From assembly GCA_025890175.1 (NCBI GenBank), contig JANPYM010000001.1, forward strand, positions 3,450,971 through 3,514,970: a stretch of 64,000 nt of DNA, written 5' to 3'. The DNA is from Ciborinia camelliae. Lineage: Eukaryota; Ascomycota; Leotiomycetes; Helotiales; Sclerotiniaceae. A program made the position numbers and the translations under genes. This document shows positions 53,851 to 64,000 of the stretch, piece after piece. Position 1 is the stretch's first letter. Every line of letters starts with the position of its first letter. Under the pieces are notes generated by a model. It did not search any database. It saw nothing but the letters and a program-made list of their open reading frames with translations, and was not told where the DNA came from.

Positions 53851-53982
53851 AATTGAATTGAATTGAATTGAATTGAATTGAATTGAATTGAATTGAATTG
53901 AATTGAATTGAATTGAATTAAATTGAATTGAATTGAATTGAATTGAATTAAATTAAATTAAATTGAATTGAATTGAATTGAA
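53851..53982. repeat. AATTG pentanucleotide microsatellite
   Basis: About 26 copies of AATTG, with a block of AATTA variants near 53946-53960. Confidence 0.95.
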
Positions 53983-54115
53983 TATTTAGAAATATAATTA
54001 ATAATCAATAATTGATCAATTAATCAATCGATCAAATCTTTAACATTCCTGCTTACATTCAGCTCTCTCTTGCATCCACTTTTCTCCCCCGCCCAATCTT
54101 TTCTTCAAATTTATA

Positions 54116-54535
54116 CTTTATATCTTCACATCTTTACATCTTTATATTTTTATATCTTTACATTTTTATATCTTTATATCTTTATATTTTTATATCTTTA
54201 CATCTTTATATTTTTACATCTTTATATCTTTATATTTTTATATTTTTATATTTTCATATTTTCATATCTTTATATTTTTATATTTTTACATTTTTATATC
54301 TTTATATTTTTACATTTTTATATTTTTACATTTTTATATTTTTATATTTTTACATTTTCATATTTTTATATCTTTACATCTTTATATCTTTATATTTTTA
54401 CATCTTTACATTTTTATATTTTTATATTTTCACATCTTCATATTTTCATATTTTCATATTTTCATATCTTTATATCTTTACATCTTCATATTTTCATATC
54501 TTCACATCTTCACATCTTCACATCTTCAAATCTTC
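54116..54535. repeat. Octanucleotide array, unit A[T/C]AT[C/T]TTT
   Basis: About 52 tandem copies of an 8-bp unit over 420 bases. Units vary at two or three positions (ATATCTTT, ACATCTTT, ATATTTTT, and later CATATTTT/CACATCTT forms). An 8-bp period keeps one frame open for 157 codons of Phe/Tyr/Ile/Leu repeats, which is not a protein. Confidence 0.92.
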
Positions 54536-55162
54536 ATGTTTGAATCAAGAGTGTATGTACGCGTAGTGGGTACCTATCTACTAGATATATAAATAGATAG
54601 ATAGATAAATGGTATGTATGTATTCTGGGGTTAAAATTATATTGTATGGGTATTGATTGTAGGATAATAGGATAGTAGGATAGCTAAGGTGGATTATTGG
54701 AATCTGGAGTTTAGAGTTTAGAGTCTAGAGTCTAGATGTTGGAATCAAAGGGCTTTGGATTGTTTGGATTGCTTTGGATTGCTTTGGATTGGATGCATCA
54801 ATGCCAATGCCAATGCCGATGTATAATTTGGATTCGGGGATTGGGTGTTTGGGTGTTTGGGTGTTTGGTTTTGATTAGGATTTTTATTTTTTTTGTGGGG
54901 GGTTGAATGGGCGGAAGGGGGAGGGTTTAGATGCTGAGATTGAGATTGAGATTGGATGGTTAAGTGTATGGATGGATGTGTTATTTTCTGAAGCAGGCAG
55001 GTGATTTTTAGAGGTTCAAGTGGTTTTTGGTACAATCTTGAATATTATTTCCTCGCTATGATATGAGACTAGGTTGTGAAGATAGAACATGGCTAAAAAT
55101 ATTACCTCCCCTCATTACCCTCTCTCCCTTCTAGCTTGCCTCTATCTTGCCCTTCTCCTATC

Positions 55163-56434
55163 CTATATAATAGCTATACCCTGCATCTCCATTACCGGGG
55201 TGTATTCTCCCTCGTTTTCTCCGTGCTCCTCTTCATCCTCATCCAAATCATAAATTGGATAGGTTAAAATTGCCGCGATCCCCCCCAACCCCTCCAACCT
55301 CTTCCCACTCTCATGATCACTACTCAACACCTTCGCTTCCCCTCCATCCTCCTTAACCTTATCAACCAACCTCACCCATCTTTTTCTCACTCCGATTTCC
55401 TGACTACGGAAGAGTTTATTACTTATTAATAAAACTCCGCCTCCCCGTCCTACTGCTCCTTGTTCGACTGCTTTTTCGACTTCCGATGGGCCATACCATG
55501 CTCTTCCATCATCTTGGCGGAGACGCGTCATGAACTCATCCATAAAGCGGGTTTCGCGGGCGTATTTTGTATCGTGGAGTTTAGCTAGTACTTCTGGACT
55601 TTTGAGGATTTCGTTTAAGCTGTGGAGATGGCCGGAACTGCTGTGCACCACCACCAGATTATTTTTATTGGCCAACAATGCCTTATTTCCTGCCTTGACA
55701 GCTCCATCTAGTATATATTTAAGGAATCCCTGTGCCACAAATCCAGGACTCGCGAGTAATATTGGTCGTGGTTGGGTAATATCCACATGTCTTGCTAGCG
55801 TCTCGTATGTCGTTTGGTAAAATCGTTGCATTCCTTTATCGTGATTACCAGACATTCCATTTCTCTTCCGTGGTATTGATATTTCGATTCTCTGTTGTGG
55901 GACGGTTTGTTGCTCGGTGATTAAACATATATTTGCTATTCCCTCCTGCATAACGACCGCGGGCACCACACCTTCTTTGTCCTGTCGCACGGCTTCTCTA
56001 ACAATATCTATTGCAACGGAATCCCAGCCTTCATTTTTCGCCAATGTAAAATTTCGTCGCAGCTCAAGATCGATTGTATGGTATGCGCCAATCTTGACGA
56101 ATTGGTTTTCCTCACACACCTGTCCGTTGACATGTAGTTCTCCAGCTTTCGAATCGAAATCTATGGCTGTTACTTTGATGGATAGTACGAGGTGCATGCG
56201 CGTCGAAGTTGTTTTACCGGTGCTTTCGCATAGACTATTGACTCGGCGAATCGCATTGGCGCGCAGAATGTCGGTTGGGGCTATGAGGTTGTAGGCGTGC
56301 CACTGTAGATGAGTTAGAATGTCAATTTGAGGAGAAATGCTGGGGTTTATAGTGACCATGTCTTCTGGTTCCTCTGGGAGGAGAGTCATAGTTCCGGAGC
56401 CATCACGCTCAATATTCTGTTTAATGAGACGCAT
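55163..56434 (-). CDS. dom34: Dom34/Pelota, ribosome rescue factor
   Basis: Two exons, 56434-56357 and 56302-55163, giving 405 aa. The start MRLIKQNIERDGSG and the block EPEDM-WHAYNLI are classic Dom34, followed by the eRF1-like central domain (AVVMQEGIANICLI, ASPGFVAQGFL) and the C-terminal domain ending in an acidic tail with DEDEEEHGENEGEY. The frame is also open across the intron (423 aa), but the 54-nt segment between M26 and W27 interrupts a conserved block and has a CTAAC branch word before CTACAG, so I call it an intron with a weak GTCACT donor. Dom34 with Hbs1 binds stalled ribosomes and promotes subunit dissociation in no-go and non-stop decay; it lacks the GGQ motif of eRF1, as expected. 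Confidence 0.92.
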   Translation of the reverse strand: MRLIKQNIERDGSGTMTLLPEEPEDMVTINPSISPQIDILTHLQWHAYNLIAPTDILRANAIRRVNSLCESTGKTTSTRMHLVLSIKVTAIDFDSKAGELHVNGQVCEENQFVKIGAYHTIDLELRRNFTLAKNEGWDSVAIDIVREAVRQDKEGVVPAVVMQEGIANICLITEQQTVPQQRIEISIPRKRNGMSGNHDKGMQRFYQTTYETLARHVDITQPRPILLASPGFVAQGFLKYILDGAVKAGNKALLANKNNLVVVHSSSGHLHSLNEILKSPEVLAKLHDTKYARETRFMDEFMTRLRQDDGRAWYGPSEVEKAVEQGAVGRGGGVLLISNKLFRSQEIGVRKRWVRLVDKVKEDGGEAKVLSSDHESGKRLEGLGGIAAILTYPIYDLDEDEEEHGENEGEYTPVMEMQGIAII

Positions 56435-57304
56435 AGCTTTGATTTGATTTCTGCCGATTTTGATCTATCGATAGATGTCAGGTATTATATGTGAATATTC
56501 TGTTTGTCCTCGATGTTTGATATTCGACTGAAGATGGTGAAGATGGTGAAGATTGCGAAGATTGCGAAGATTGTGTCCCAATGTTCGAGACCGGGAGGGA
56601 ATATTTATAGAAAAAGTCTACAATGATCGGCTCGCGGTGGCGGGCTAAAATGATGCTAAATGATGCTCTAAATGATGGCGGGGTATTTAGTGAAGAGCCG
56701 GTGCTGTACTAGTGAAGAGCCGGTGCTGTACTATTGAAAATACGGTAAAGGTAGATACCTAGTAGGTCGTAAGTCAATGTAATACGGGTTTTGAGAGTCT
56801 CTTTTTTTTGATAAATTTTATAGATAATACCTACTAGGTAAGGTATTATTATTAACTGTATGGAGTACCTAGGTAGTATTGATAATTCTTATGATATGAC
56901 TGGACTGGAGAAACTTTATTCCACATGATGTAATCGTGGGTGACCGACCCACTCCTTCTGGAGTAGTATGTACTGACTGTACTGTACTGTACTGTACCGT
57001 AATTCTCTATGGTAGATCATAAACACCCAACTTGTCATTTTCGGACTCGGAGATAAGAGATCCATATATAGGTATCCATACCATGTACTAAGGAGATGGG
57101 AAAAGTCCAAGCTTTTTGGCAGTGAGGAGTTCCTGCCTCACATCCAATGGAATGTTCTGATTGGCAATTGCTTTTGAGGTTTGTCTTCAGATAATCTGAG
57201 ATTTGAACAAAGGGCAGAACCTACATACCTTATGTTCTGACTGCCTAGCTTTCAAACATTAAGTGCATGAGAAAGTTCAAATTGCTTTTATCTTCAGAAA
57301 CAAT
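56435..57304. promoter_or_regulatory. Divergent promoter region of dom34 and aldo/keto reductase genes
   Basis: 870 bases between start codons. It includes GAAGATGGT and GATTGCGAA short repeats (56530-56572), a 20-bp direct repeat around GTGAAGAGCCGGTGCTGTAC (56691 and 56714), and CCTAGGTA words (near 56758 and 56866). No coding signal. Confidence 0.5.
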
Positions 57305-58515
57305 ATGCCAAAATTTGATATCAATTCGAGGCTTCGTATGAACTCGGGATATGAAATTCCTATCCTTGGTTATGGAGTTTACCAAACGTACGAATACGAA
57401 TGTTCCCATCACCAGAAATGTGAGCTAAACTGATATCAAACTTAGCCCAGCATCTCAATGCGAAGATCTAGTGACCAAGGCATTTGATGCAGGTTATCGA
57501 CATGTGAGAAAGATCTTGAGACAAAGCCGCCTGTCACTTCTCTAACATCGAATAGGTCGATTCAGCAGCAGCATATCGAAATGAAGGTCCTTGTGCTGCT
57601 GCAATTCGAAAATCCAGCATTCCTCGTGAAGATCTCTTCTTTACTAGCAAAATCCCACCTCGTGCCTTGAGTTATGAGAATACCAAAGCGCAGGTTACGA
57701 GAACTCTCGTGGAAACCGGGCTTGAATACATTGATCTCATGCTTATTCATGCTCCATATGGAGGGCGAGCTGCTCGTAAAGGTGCTTGGAAAGCTTTGGT
57801 TGAGGCCCAGGAGGAAGGGAAGATTCGCAGTCTCGGTGTTAGCAATTACGGTGTCCATCATTTGGATGAAATGGAGGTTTACATAAAAGAACTTGAGGAG
57901 GAAAGGGGTAAGGGTAGAGGCGGTGTGATTGATGTTGGCCAGTGGGAACTTCACCCGGTAGGTTGTCATGTGACTCACTTTTCTTAAAACGCCTAATTGT
58001 TCTTTCTGACCATGGACATTGGCTGAGAGATAAGAAAGCAAGCTGCTTTTTTCATAATTATTCCTCGTCTCTTATTATGATACCCGTTCCGTTTCCAAAT
58101 ACCCCTTCTTGCCCCCACGAGAGGAGTCTCTCAGCCTTATGCCTTCCGGTTATACATCCTATAATAAGGCTAACTTGAAATACAGTGGCTCACTCGATCA
58201 GACATCATTTCGTGGTGCGAAAAGCGAGGTATTATTGCAGAGGCGTACTCCCCCCTTGTCCGTGGCGAAAGACATGACTCGAAACTTCTTGTACCACTCG
58301 CCAAGAAGTACAATAAAACTTCGGCACAAATCCTTCTGAGATGGAGTTTACAAAAGGGCTTTGTACCTTTGCCAAAAACTGTTACTCCTAGCAGAATCAA
58401 GGAAAACGCCGACATCTATGATTTTGAGCTCACTGCGGAGGAGATGAAGGGGTTGGAGACTGAAGACTATTATGCCTGTTCTTGGAATCCTACTGTCGCT
58501 ACTCTTGATCAATAG
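57305..58515 (+). CDS. Aldo/keto reductase family oxidoreductase
   Basis: Four exons: 57305-57387, 57446-57503, 57556-57957, 58186-58515; 290 aa, typical of the AKR fold. The start reads SGYEIPILGYGVYQT. The catalytic tetrad is visible: Asp49, Tyr54 (VDSAAAYRNE), Lys79 (FFTSK) and His112 (LMLIHAP). GKIRSLGVSNYGVHHL, QWELHP-W and QILLRWSLQKGFVPLPKTVTPSRIKEN are standard AKR strands and the NADPH-binding loop. It should reduce aldehydes or ketones with NADPH in the cytosol; the substrate is unknown. Intron 3 (228 nt) is unusually long for this locus but has a GGCTAACTTG branch word before TACAG. The reading frame is intact. Confidence 0.88.
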
Positions 58516-59568
58516 ATGCAGCAAAATGGAAATTACTTGAGAATGTCTTCCGATCGCAGTATGCAAGTCATATATTCCAAGCTGACATATACCTAAGAAT
58601 GTTTTTTTTGTATGATCTATGACGGCTCTTTATGCGCATTTTATGAAGATAGGCTACGGATTCTAGATTTGATGTGAATAGATAAAATTAATCTTCTCGG
58701 GTAGTTCTCTTGCATATTTCAACATCATTAAGAGGTTCGAATTTTGAGGTCTTACATCATGGTGAAGGTGACACGCTCCCAGATTACATATTTATTTCTT
58801 AGAATAGAAGGAAGTGGAGTGGTACAAAACCTCAGTTCTTAATGTTTCCCGCAACTAGGTACATTTGAAAACAAAACGCGAAAGTTTATTGGTAAGCAGT
58901 AACGGAATCGAGTTTTTTATCAGGGCATTTATTTATTCATCCCGTTTTACAATCACCCCATATCTTAGTAATGCTTTCAGTGAGCATGGCCCTTTCCGCC
59001 TTTCTTGTTTCAGATATTTAAAGAGTAGAAACTGATTGAATCTGAATGTTTGAATCGATTCCGATTATTCAAGTACTGTGGTTAAGCGTCTGACGAAGCC
59101 TTAACCGAGGAGCCCCTTGATTGAATAATTGATAGGTCAATTTGCTCTCATGCTTATTTGCGCCTGAAATCTTATTTCTACATGAGATTTTACAGCTAGG
59201 CGTTCTGACTACATCGGATATTTTAACCTTAATAAGTCTATGGTCAATCATCGGCTAGCATCAGCCCCGTGTTTAAAAATACGCTTGAATTCGTTAAGGA
59301 TTTTACAACGATCAAATCGCTGCGATGAAGGACTCTGCCCGCATATTACATAGCCGACGTCTTAGTAGGATGAGTAGATTGGGTCCAGAATGATGAGTTC
59401 CGGACTTTTATATATAAGATAAAGCTGCCTCCAAGCATACTGGCACTGTTCTTTCGCTGCCGCAATTTCTGTAATTTTCTTGACGTTCCCTTTTGTCCTA
59501 CTTCGGTATATTTTCGGGTCTTCTTTTCTTGTTTTTGGCGTTCTCTTAATCGAGAACTATTCTCCAGT
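58516..59568. other. Intergenic region
   Basis: About 1 kb between two + strand genes. No coding signal; the last 150 bases are pyrimidine-rich, as expected upstream of the secreted-protein gene. Confidence 0.45.
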
Positions 59569-62380
59569 ATGCGTTTCCTAGATTCATTCATTACAGCTGC
59601 GAGCATCCTGGCGGTTGGGAATGTGGCATTCACAGCAGTTGCCGCTTCATCCAGCCAAACCGCTCAACGAATACCCAAGAAGCCTCCTCGTCCAGCCAGA
59701 TTAGCGACCTTCGCTCCAACAGGATTTACAAACACATCATCCGAACCATGTGCAAGTGTATCTTCCATAATCAACGAATTTCCGGGTAAGTTCCATATTT
59801 GATCAACAATGACCACAAAGTCTTCATGGGACTAATTTGTTGCAGCTGAGCCCACAGTTGCGGCATCGACCGCTTTAGATTGCCTCAAGTCTGTCCCATT
59901 GAACATCAATAGGTCCGTTGCATTCATTGAGTTTATCGAACCATATATCCAATTTCAGAGTACATTAGCCTATCTAAAGAATCCGCCTCCAGGATGGCTT
60001 TTCCCAGGAGTCGATATCCTCGGTGGTTTGACACAGATGAAGGCACTTCTCTTTTCTGGAGGATATAATACCCAGTGGGACTTCGAGAAAGATATGTGGT
60101 CCTTAGTTAACATACTCCCTCATGACTTTCATTTCAATTTGCCCTTGCCGCTCATTAATTCTGTATTCCAATTTTTTGTTCTGAACGGATCTTTGGTATC
60201 CATTTCCGAGGATGGATTGAGTCTACCAAAGGTGTTTTTCAAAGGTCTGTCTATACCATTGGTTCTCCAGAACCATTACTGATGCATTAATAGAGGATCT
60301 CGATCGTACCTTTAAGATTAAGAATGCTACTTTCACGCCTTCGGCTATCAGCAAAATCAATGGCCAAGATGCAAATACGTTTCTACAGAAAACTGGCCAA
60401 ACTCTTAGCGATTTCAGCGATCCAGATGCTACCTACAACCAACTTTTTTTCTCTCCCGCCTTCAACGTCACGGGTGGCGGTAATGTATTCAATACTGGTC
60501 AGATGCTTGGTCTCAAATCCGACTTCTATAACTATACGTTCGAAAACGGTACTACGAAGTCTGTCCAAAATCTAGCAGTAGCGAAAATCTCTTTTGATGG
60601 GATCGATTCCGGCCAAGCTTTATTTGATACCATCAACCCATCCGCATCCACTACAAACGAGACTGCCACAGCCACCACCAACACATCCGTCCAAATAACT
60701 ACCACCACCTCTCTCGCCGGCTATCCCACTCCCGTAATCATCCACCGCGACGGCTACACATCCGGCTACTTCTTGCCTAACAGCAGCGTCGCCGTTCTGG
60801 CCATGCAGAGTTTTATTGATCCCGCTGAGAATGATTCTGATGCACCACTCATCCAATCCGAAGTCGTAGCCTCTTTCCTTGACTCTTGTCGTAAATACAA
60901 TAAAACTAAATTGATCGTCGATGTGCAGGCTAACGGAGGAGGAGCAGTGATAGAGGGGTATGATACTTTCCAGAGAATCTTCCCGGGTTTAGAACCCTAT
61001 GGTGCGAGTAGGATGAGGGATACGGAGGTAAGTCGGTTTTTGGGAAATGTGTTTACGGAAAGTCTTGGGGTGGGGGGACAGCCTGATGCGAACAATGAGT
61101 TTGAGGTACAGACTTATGTGGATGTTAATGGCAGCGCGTTTGCAAATTGGACGTAAGTTCTCTTTTCTCTTATGCATCATTTGAATTGGTAGATTCTTCG
61201 CATCACAACATAATAACATGCATCCGACCACAGCGCGCTTGATCCTCCTGACACAATATACAATGATACTTTTACCACACAAACACGGTTCAGTACCGCA
61301 TTTTTGACAAGAGATCTACCACAAAATGGCTCACTTTCACTTGGACCACAGATCTTCGAAAGCAAAAATATTGCGCTGTTATACGATGGATCTTGTGGCT
61401 CTACTTGCGCTGTGTTTTCGGAATTTATGAAGAGTCAGGGCGGTGTTAGGAGTGGTATGTATTGATCTTAACCCCCATTGCTTGGTTTTTGACGATATTT
61501 AAACAACAATGCGTTGACTTGTCACTCAATATAGTCGTCATGGGCGGTCGTCCTCAAACAGGACCTATGCAAGGAGTGGCTGGATCCAAAGGGTTTGTTT
61601 ACCCCTATTCTCTTCACATCGCCCCAACTCCCATGCCTAACTAACACCTCAACCCCCAGATCCGAAGTCCTCCAATTCACGCAAATCGACAGCTACATCG
61701 CTCAGCTCCCCCAAATAATAACCAACCTGACCTTGAAATCCCTCTCCATCCCCACCACCCCCTCCACCTCCTCCCTACCCCTCGGAGCCATGGTTCCCTG
61801 GCCACTAGGTAACTCCACCACCCAAGGAACCAACTCTCGCCTCAACTTCCGAAATAACATGCGTCAAAACGACACATCATACACACCCCTGCAATTCATT
61901 TATGAGGCGAGTAACTGCAGATTATTCTACAGAAAAGAAGATATGTACGATATGCAAGGCCTTTGGAAACGAGTCGAAAACACAGTATGGGGGAGCGGAA
62001 AATGTGTAGAGGGTAGTACGACGATGGGAGATTGGTCGTTTCCCAGTGGTGCAGAGGATACTTTGGGCTATTCAAGTGCGGTGGATTCTCAAGTGGTCGT
62101 GGATTCGCAACCGGGGCTGATTTCGGGATCGGGGAAAGAGGGAAATGGGGGTAGTTTGACTACTATTCCTGCGAGCATATTGACAGCTACGAGTACGGAT
62201 GGTGAAAGTGGAGCGAAAATTACTTCGGCTGCTGGCACAAGTACGGCGATAAGTACGAGTGCAAGTAGTACGAGCGTTGGAAGTGCAGTGGCGACACAAT
62301 CCAGGAATGAGGCTACTGTCTTGGGAGAGGCGCAGTGGATGGTGGTATTGATAGCCATTGTGGGAGTTTTGGTGGTTTGA
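59569..62380 (+). CDS. Secreted S41 (CPAF-like, tail-specific) peptidase family protein
   Basis: Six exons: 59569-59785, 59846-60244, 60294-61152, 61234-61454, 61535-61592, 61660-62380; 824 aa. A signal peptide is evident (MRFLDSFITAASILAVGNVA then AASSS). SSEPCASVSSIINEFP and GGLTQMKALLFSGGYNTQWDFEKDMW are seen in fungal CPAF-like proteins, followed by a PDZ-like part (AISKINGQDANTFLQ). The S41 core has KLIVDVQANGGGAVIEGYD and DGSCGSTCAVFSEFM, with Ser548 the likely nucleophile, then VVMGGRPQTGPMQGVAG. The C-terminus is Ser/Thr-rich and ends in a hydrophobic tail (WMVVLIAIVGVLVV) with no cytosolic residues, which suggests a GPI anchor or wall attachment. Related proteins occur both singly and in some fungal peptide clusters (ustP-like); no cluster is visible here. 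Confidence 0.85.
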
Positions 62381-62755
62381 ACGAGGTGATGGGGGTAACG
62401 GATGTTTGAGCTTTTCTGCCTTCTTTGCCTGCATTGGTACTATTCTCTCGTTCACTTTTTCTTCTTCTGTTCTTGGGAAGCGTACGACTCAATATTACGA
62501 AGCTCCATTGTACAGGTCAATTGCATGCGTATTATAATATGAGATAAATACCTAGCTCCAGAACTCGGATATCATCAAGGCACCGATATAGTGAAATTTA
62601 TCTTCACAAGTCAAAAGTAAATCCAGTTTTAAGTAAATTCTATTCCATTTCATCGTATGATATCCCAATATACTTTTCACATTATGCCACCACTAGAACG
62701 CCATGTAAGCAATAAAAGCCTTGAGCAGCCTCCCAACTCCAGACAAAATTATTAT
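62381..62755. other. Convergent intergenic region
   Basis: 375 bases between the S41 gene stop and the RPA190 stop on the other strand. It is A/T-rich and should hold both 3' ends. Confidence 0.5.
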
Positions 62756-64000
62756 TCACTCCTCCATCACTTCATCCTCACTCTTCCCAGTTGGCACTTT
62801 GGTAAGAACATCGAAAGCTCCGGTGCCGACCTTGCTCATTCTTCCTATCACAATTCTACTACTTGGGTTGGACAGGTCATCCCAATCACACTCTGTGACT
62901 GCATCCGCCAAGAAACCAACCGTCGTCTCGAAACTCATCTTCATGAAAGGACTGACACTGCCCTTCATTCCATTTCGGTTGAATGGACTGAAGCCACCAC
63001 CTCTGGTCATGTAGTCGGCAATCAAATTCAAATGGCGCATATCCACTGCGATGGCGTGACCATCGAAAACACTGTGTAATTCCTGGATGATGGTTGATCG
63101 ACAAGCCTCTACACCATAATTCTCGAGCATCGCCGCGATGTCATTGGTCGAGATAGTGTTGGGGTTAATAAATGCGGCATATTTTTGCATTGCCTTGAGA
63201 TTGACACCCTCGGTGTGAACCACTGCTATCTTGACCTTCTTTCCTGTTTTAGGGTCCTTGACTTCGTAGTCCCCATCATAGGTACATGATCCAATGCCCG
63301 CAATATGTTGGATGAGACACGATCTAAGAGCTTCTTCAACGATGGAAAGCATAAGAACCTTAGGAACATCGGCATCATATTCGAGGGTAAGTTCACACCA
63401 CTCTGCATTCTCCTCGTCGAAGCGGAAGCGAGTGATATCCTGGCATCGTTTCATTACTAGGGCTTCGAGTTCCTCGGTAGCTTCGGTCATCTTGCGCTTT
63501 TTACGTTCTCCATTGTTGTCATTGCCTTCATCTTCATCGTCGCTTTGCAGCACACGTGGGCTGCCTCCAATGCCTTCATCTTCCATATCTTCAATGTCTT
63601 CGGGTTCGGCATTTTGTGCTTGGACCGCATCGTCTTCGTCATCGTTTGCGGCATAACTGACAGCTTCGGTGCGGTTAGCTTTCTGTTTATCGTTGGTTGC
63701 GTCATCTTCGCCATCTTCGTCGTCATCATCTTCGCCCATTTCTCTCTCAGCATCTGGTCTAGCCTCTTCAATTGTACCAACAGATTTTCCAATCTCCGGT
63801 ACTGCAGCTGTGTTTGCTCCTGCTTTTCCTGCCTTTTCAACCTTCTTTCTTCCAAGAGCCTTGCGTGTAAGAGATTGAAGTTTCTGGGTGAATCTTCGTT
63901 GAAGAGTGAAGAGAACATCATCAATATCAATGGCGTAGGTCTCGCAGTACTCCTTCGAGGGGAAGAGTTTGATGTGGATATCGTAGATCTTAGCTTGTTG
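62756..64000 (-). CDS. rpa190: RNA polymerase I largest subunit RPA190, C-terminal part (5' partial)
   Basis: An open frame runs from the window end (first codon at 64000) to the stop at 62756, giving the last 414 residues; the start lies beyond the window. After an entry segment (QQAKIYDIHIKLFPSKEYCE) there is a long acidic low-complexity insert (DDDDEDGEDD, DDEDEGNDNNGE), typical of A190. The conserved C-terminal core follows: NDIAAMLENYGVEACRSTII, FDGHAIAVDMRHLNLIADYMT, GGGFSPFNRNGMKGSVSPFMKMSFETT and SRIVIGRMSKVGTGAFDV, matching the cleft/clamp region of Rpb1-type subunits. The enzyme transcribes rDNA in the nucleolus. No intron is needed in the visible part. Confidence 0.93.
   Translation of the reverse strand, partial: QQAKIYDIHIKLFPSKEYCETYAIDIDDVLFTLQRRFTQKLQSLTRKALGRKKVEKAGKAGANTAAVPEIGKSVGTIEEARPDAEREMGEDDDDEDGEDDATNDKQKANRTEAVSYAANDDEDDAVQAQNAEPEDIEDMEDEGIGGSPRVLQSDDEDEGNDNNGERKKRKMTEATEELEALVMKRCQDITRFRFDEENAEWCELTLEYDADVPKVLMLSIVEEALRSCLIQHIAGIGSCTYDGDYEVKDPKTGKKVKIAVVHTEGVNLKAMQKYAAFINPNTISTNDIAAMLENYGVEACRSTIIQELHSVFDGHAIAVDMRHLNLIADYMTRGGGFSPFNRNGMKGSVSPFMKMSFETTVGFLADAVTECDWDDLSNPSSRIVIGRMSKVGTGAFDVLTKVPTGKSEDEVMEE

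Larger units (their letters stand above)
53441..55162. other. Convergent intergenic region with a cluster of tandem repeats
   Basis: It lies between the 3' ends of the HExxH gene and dom34. It begins with a GGGTT/GGGCT pentamer run (53455-53508), then GTTGAAA repeats (53799-53826), the AATTG array, the octamer array, GATA words near 54.6 kb and short A/T/G repeats to 54.96 kb. No coding frame is supported. Confidence 0.6.

Noticed and set aside
54070..54543. 157-codon open frame of Phe/Tyr/Ile/Leu repeats
   Set aside because: It is the translation of the octanucleotide array; an 8-bp unit without stops stays open by chance.

Overview
The window is nuclear DNA of a filamentous ascomycete. Genes carry short introns (about 49-140 nt, one of 228 nt) with GT..AG ends and CTAAC/CTAAT-like branch points. 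The gene set is typically fungal: Atg18, Dom34, a Ulp1-like SUMO protease, Pps1, a mitochondrial SAM carrier, tRNA wybutosine-synthesizing protein 4, and the large subunit of RNA polymerase I. Long intergenic DNA full of microsatellites, together with the protein style, suggests Leotiomycetes (Sclerotiniaceae-like). That placement is inference from memory, not a search.

Layout. 1-10.3 kb holds three + strand genes: a phenol 2-monooxygenase-like flavoprotein, a Ulp1-like protease and a WDR48-family WD40 protein. 10.3-14.9 kb is non-coding, with a G-rich 16-bp repeat. 14.9-20.3 kb has a divergent pair: TYW4/Ppm2 (-) and atg18 (+). 20.3-38.5 kb holds one C2H2 zinc-finger regulator (26.8-28.2 kb) between 6.4 kb and 10.2 kb of DNA without a convincing gene. 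38.5-41.6 kb has a second divergent pair, the mitochondrial SAM carrier (-) and a TilS-like tRNA-lysidine synthetase (+), 343 bp apart. 42.2-46.7 kb has a small membrane protein and the dual-specificity phosphatase Pps1, both (-). 50.1-53.4 kb holds a 12-exon gene with no recognised family, rebuilt here exon by exon. It encodes about 858 aa with an HETAH (HExxH) motif and a proline-rich tail, and two of its introns appear to be GC-AG. 53.4-55.1 kb is a cluster of tandem repeats. 55.2-64 kb has Dom34/pelota (-), an aldo/keto reductase (+), a secreted S41-family peptidase-like protein (+), and the C-terminal part of RNA polymerase I subunit RPA190 (-), cut by the window end.

No rRNA, convincing tRNA, transposase, reverse transcriptase, CRISPR array or secondary-metabolite cluster was seen. 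Most genes are housekeeping. The most unusual items are the HExxH gene with its splicing pattern, the long gene-free flanks of the zinc-finger regulator, and the dense tandem repeats. Exon boundaries were deduced by hand from reading frame, splice-site words and protein continuity; no alignments were run.
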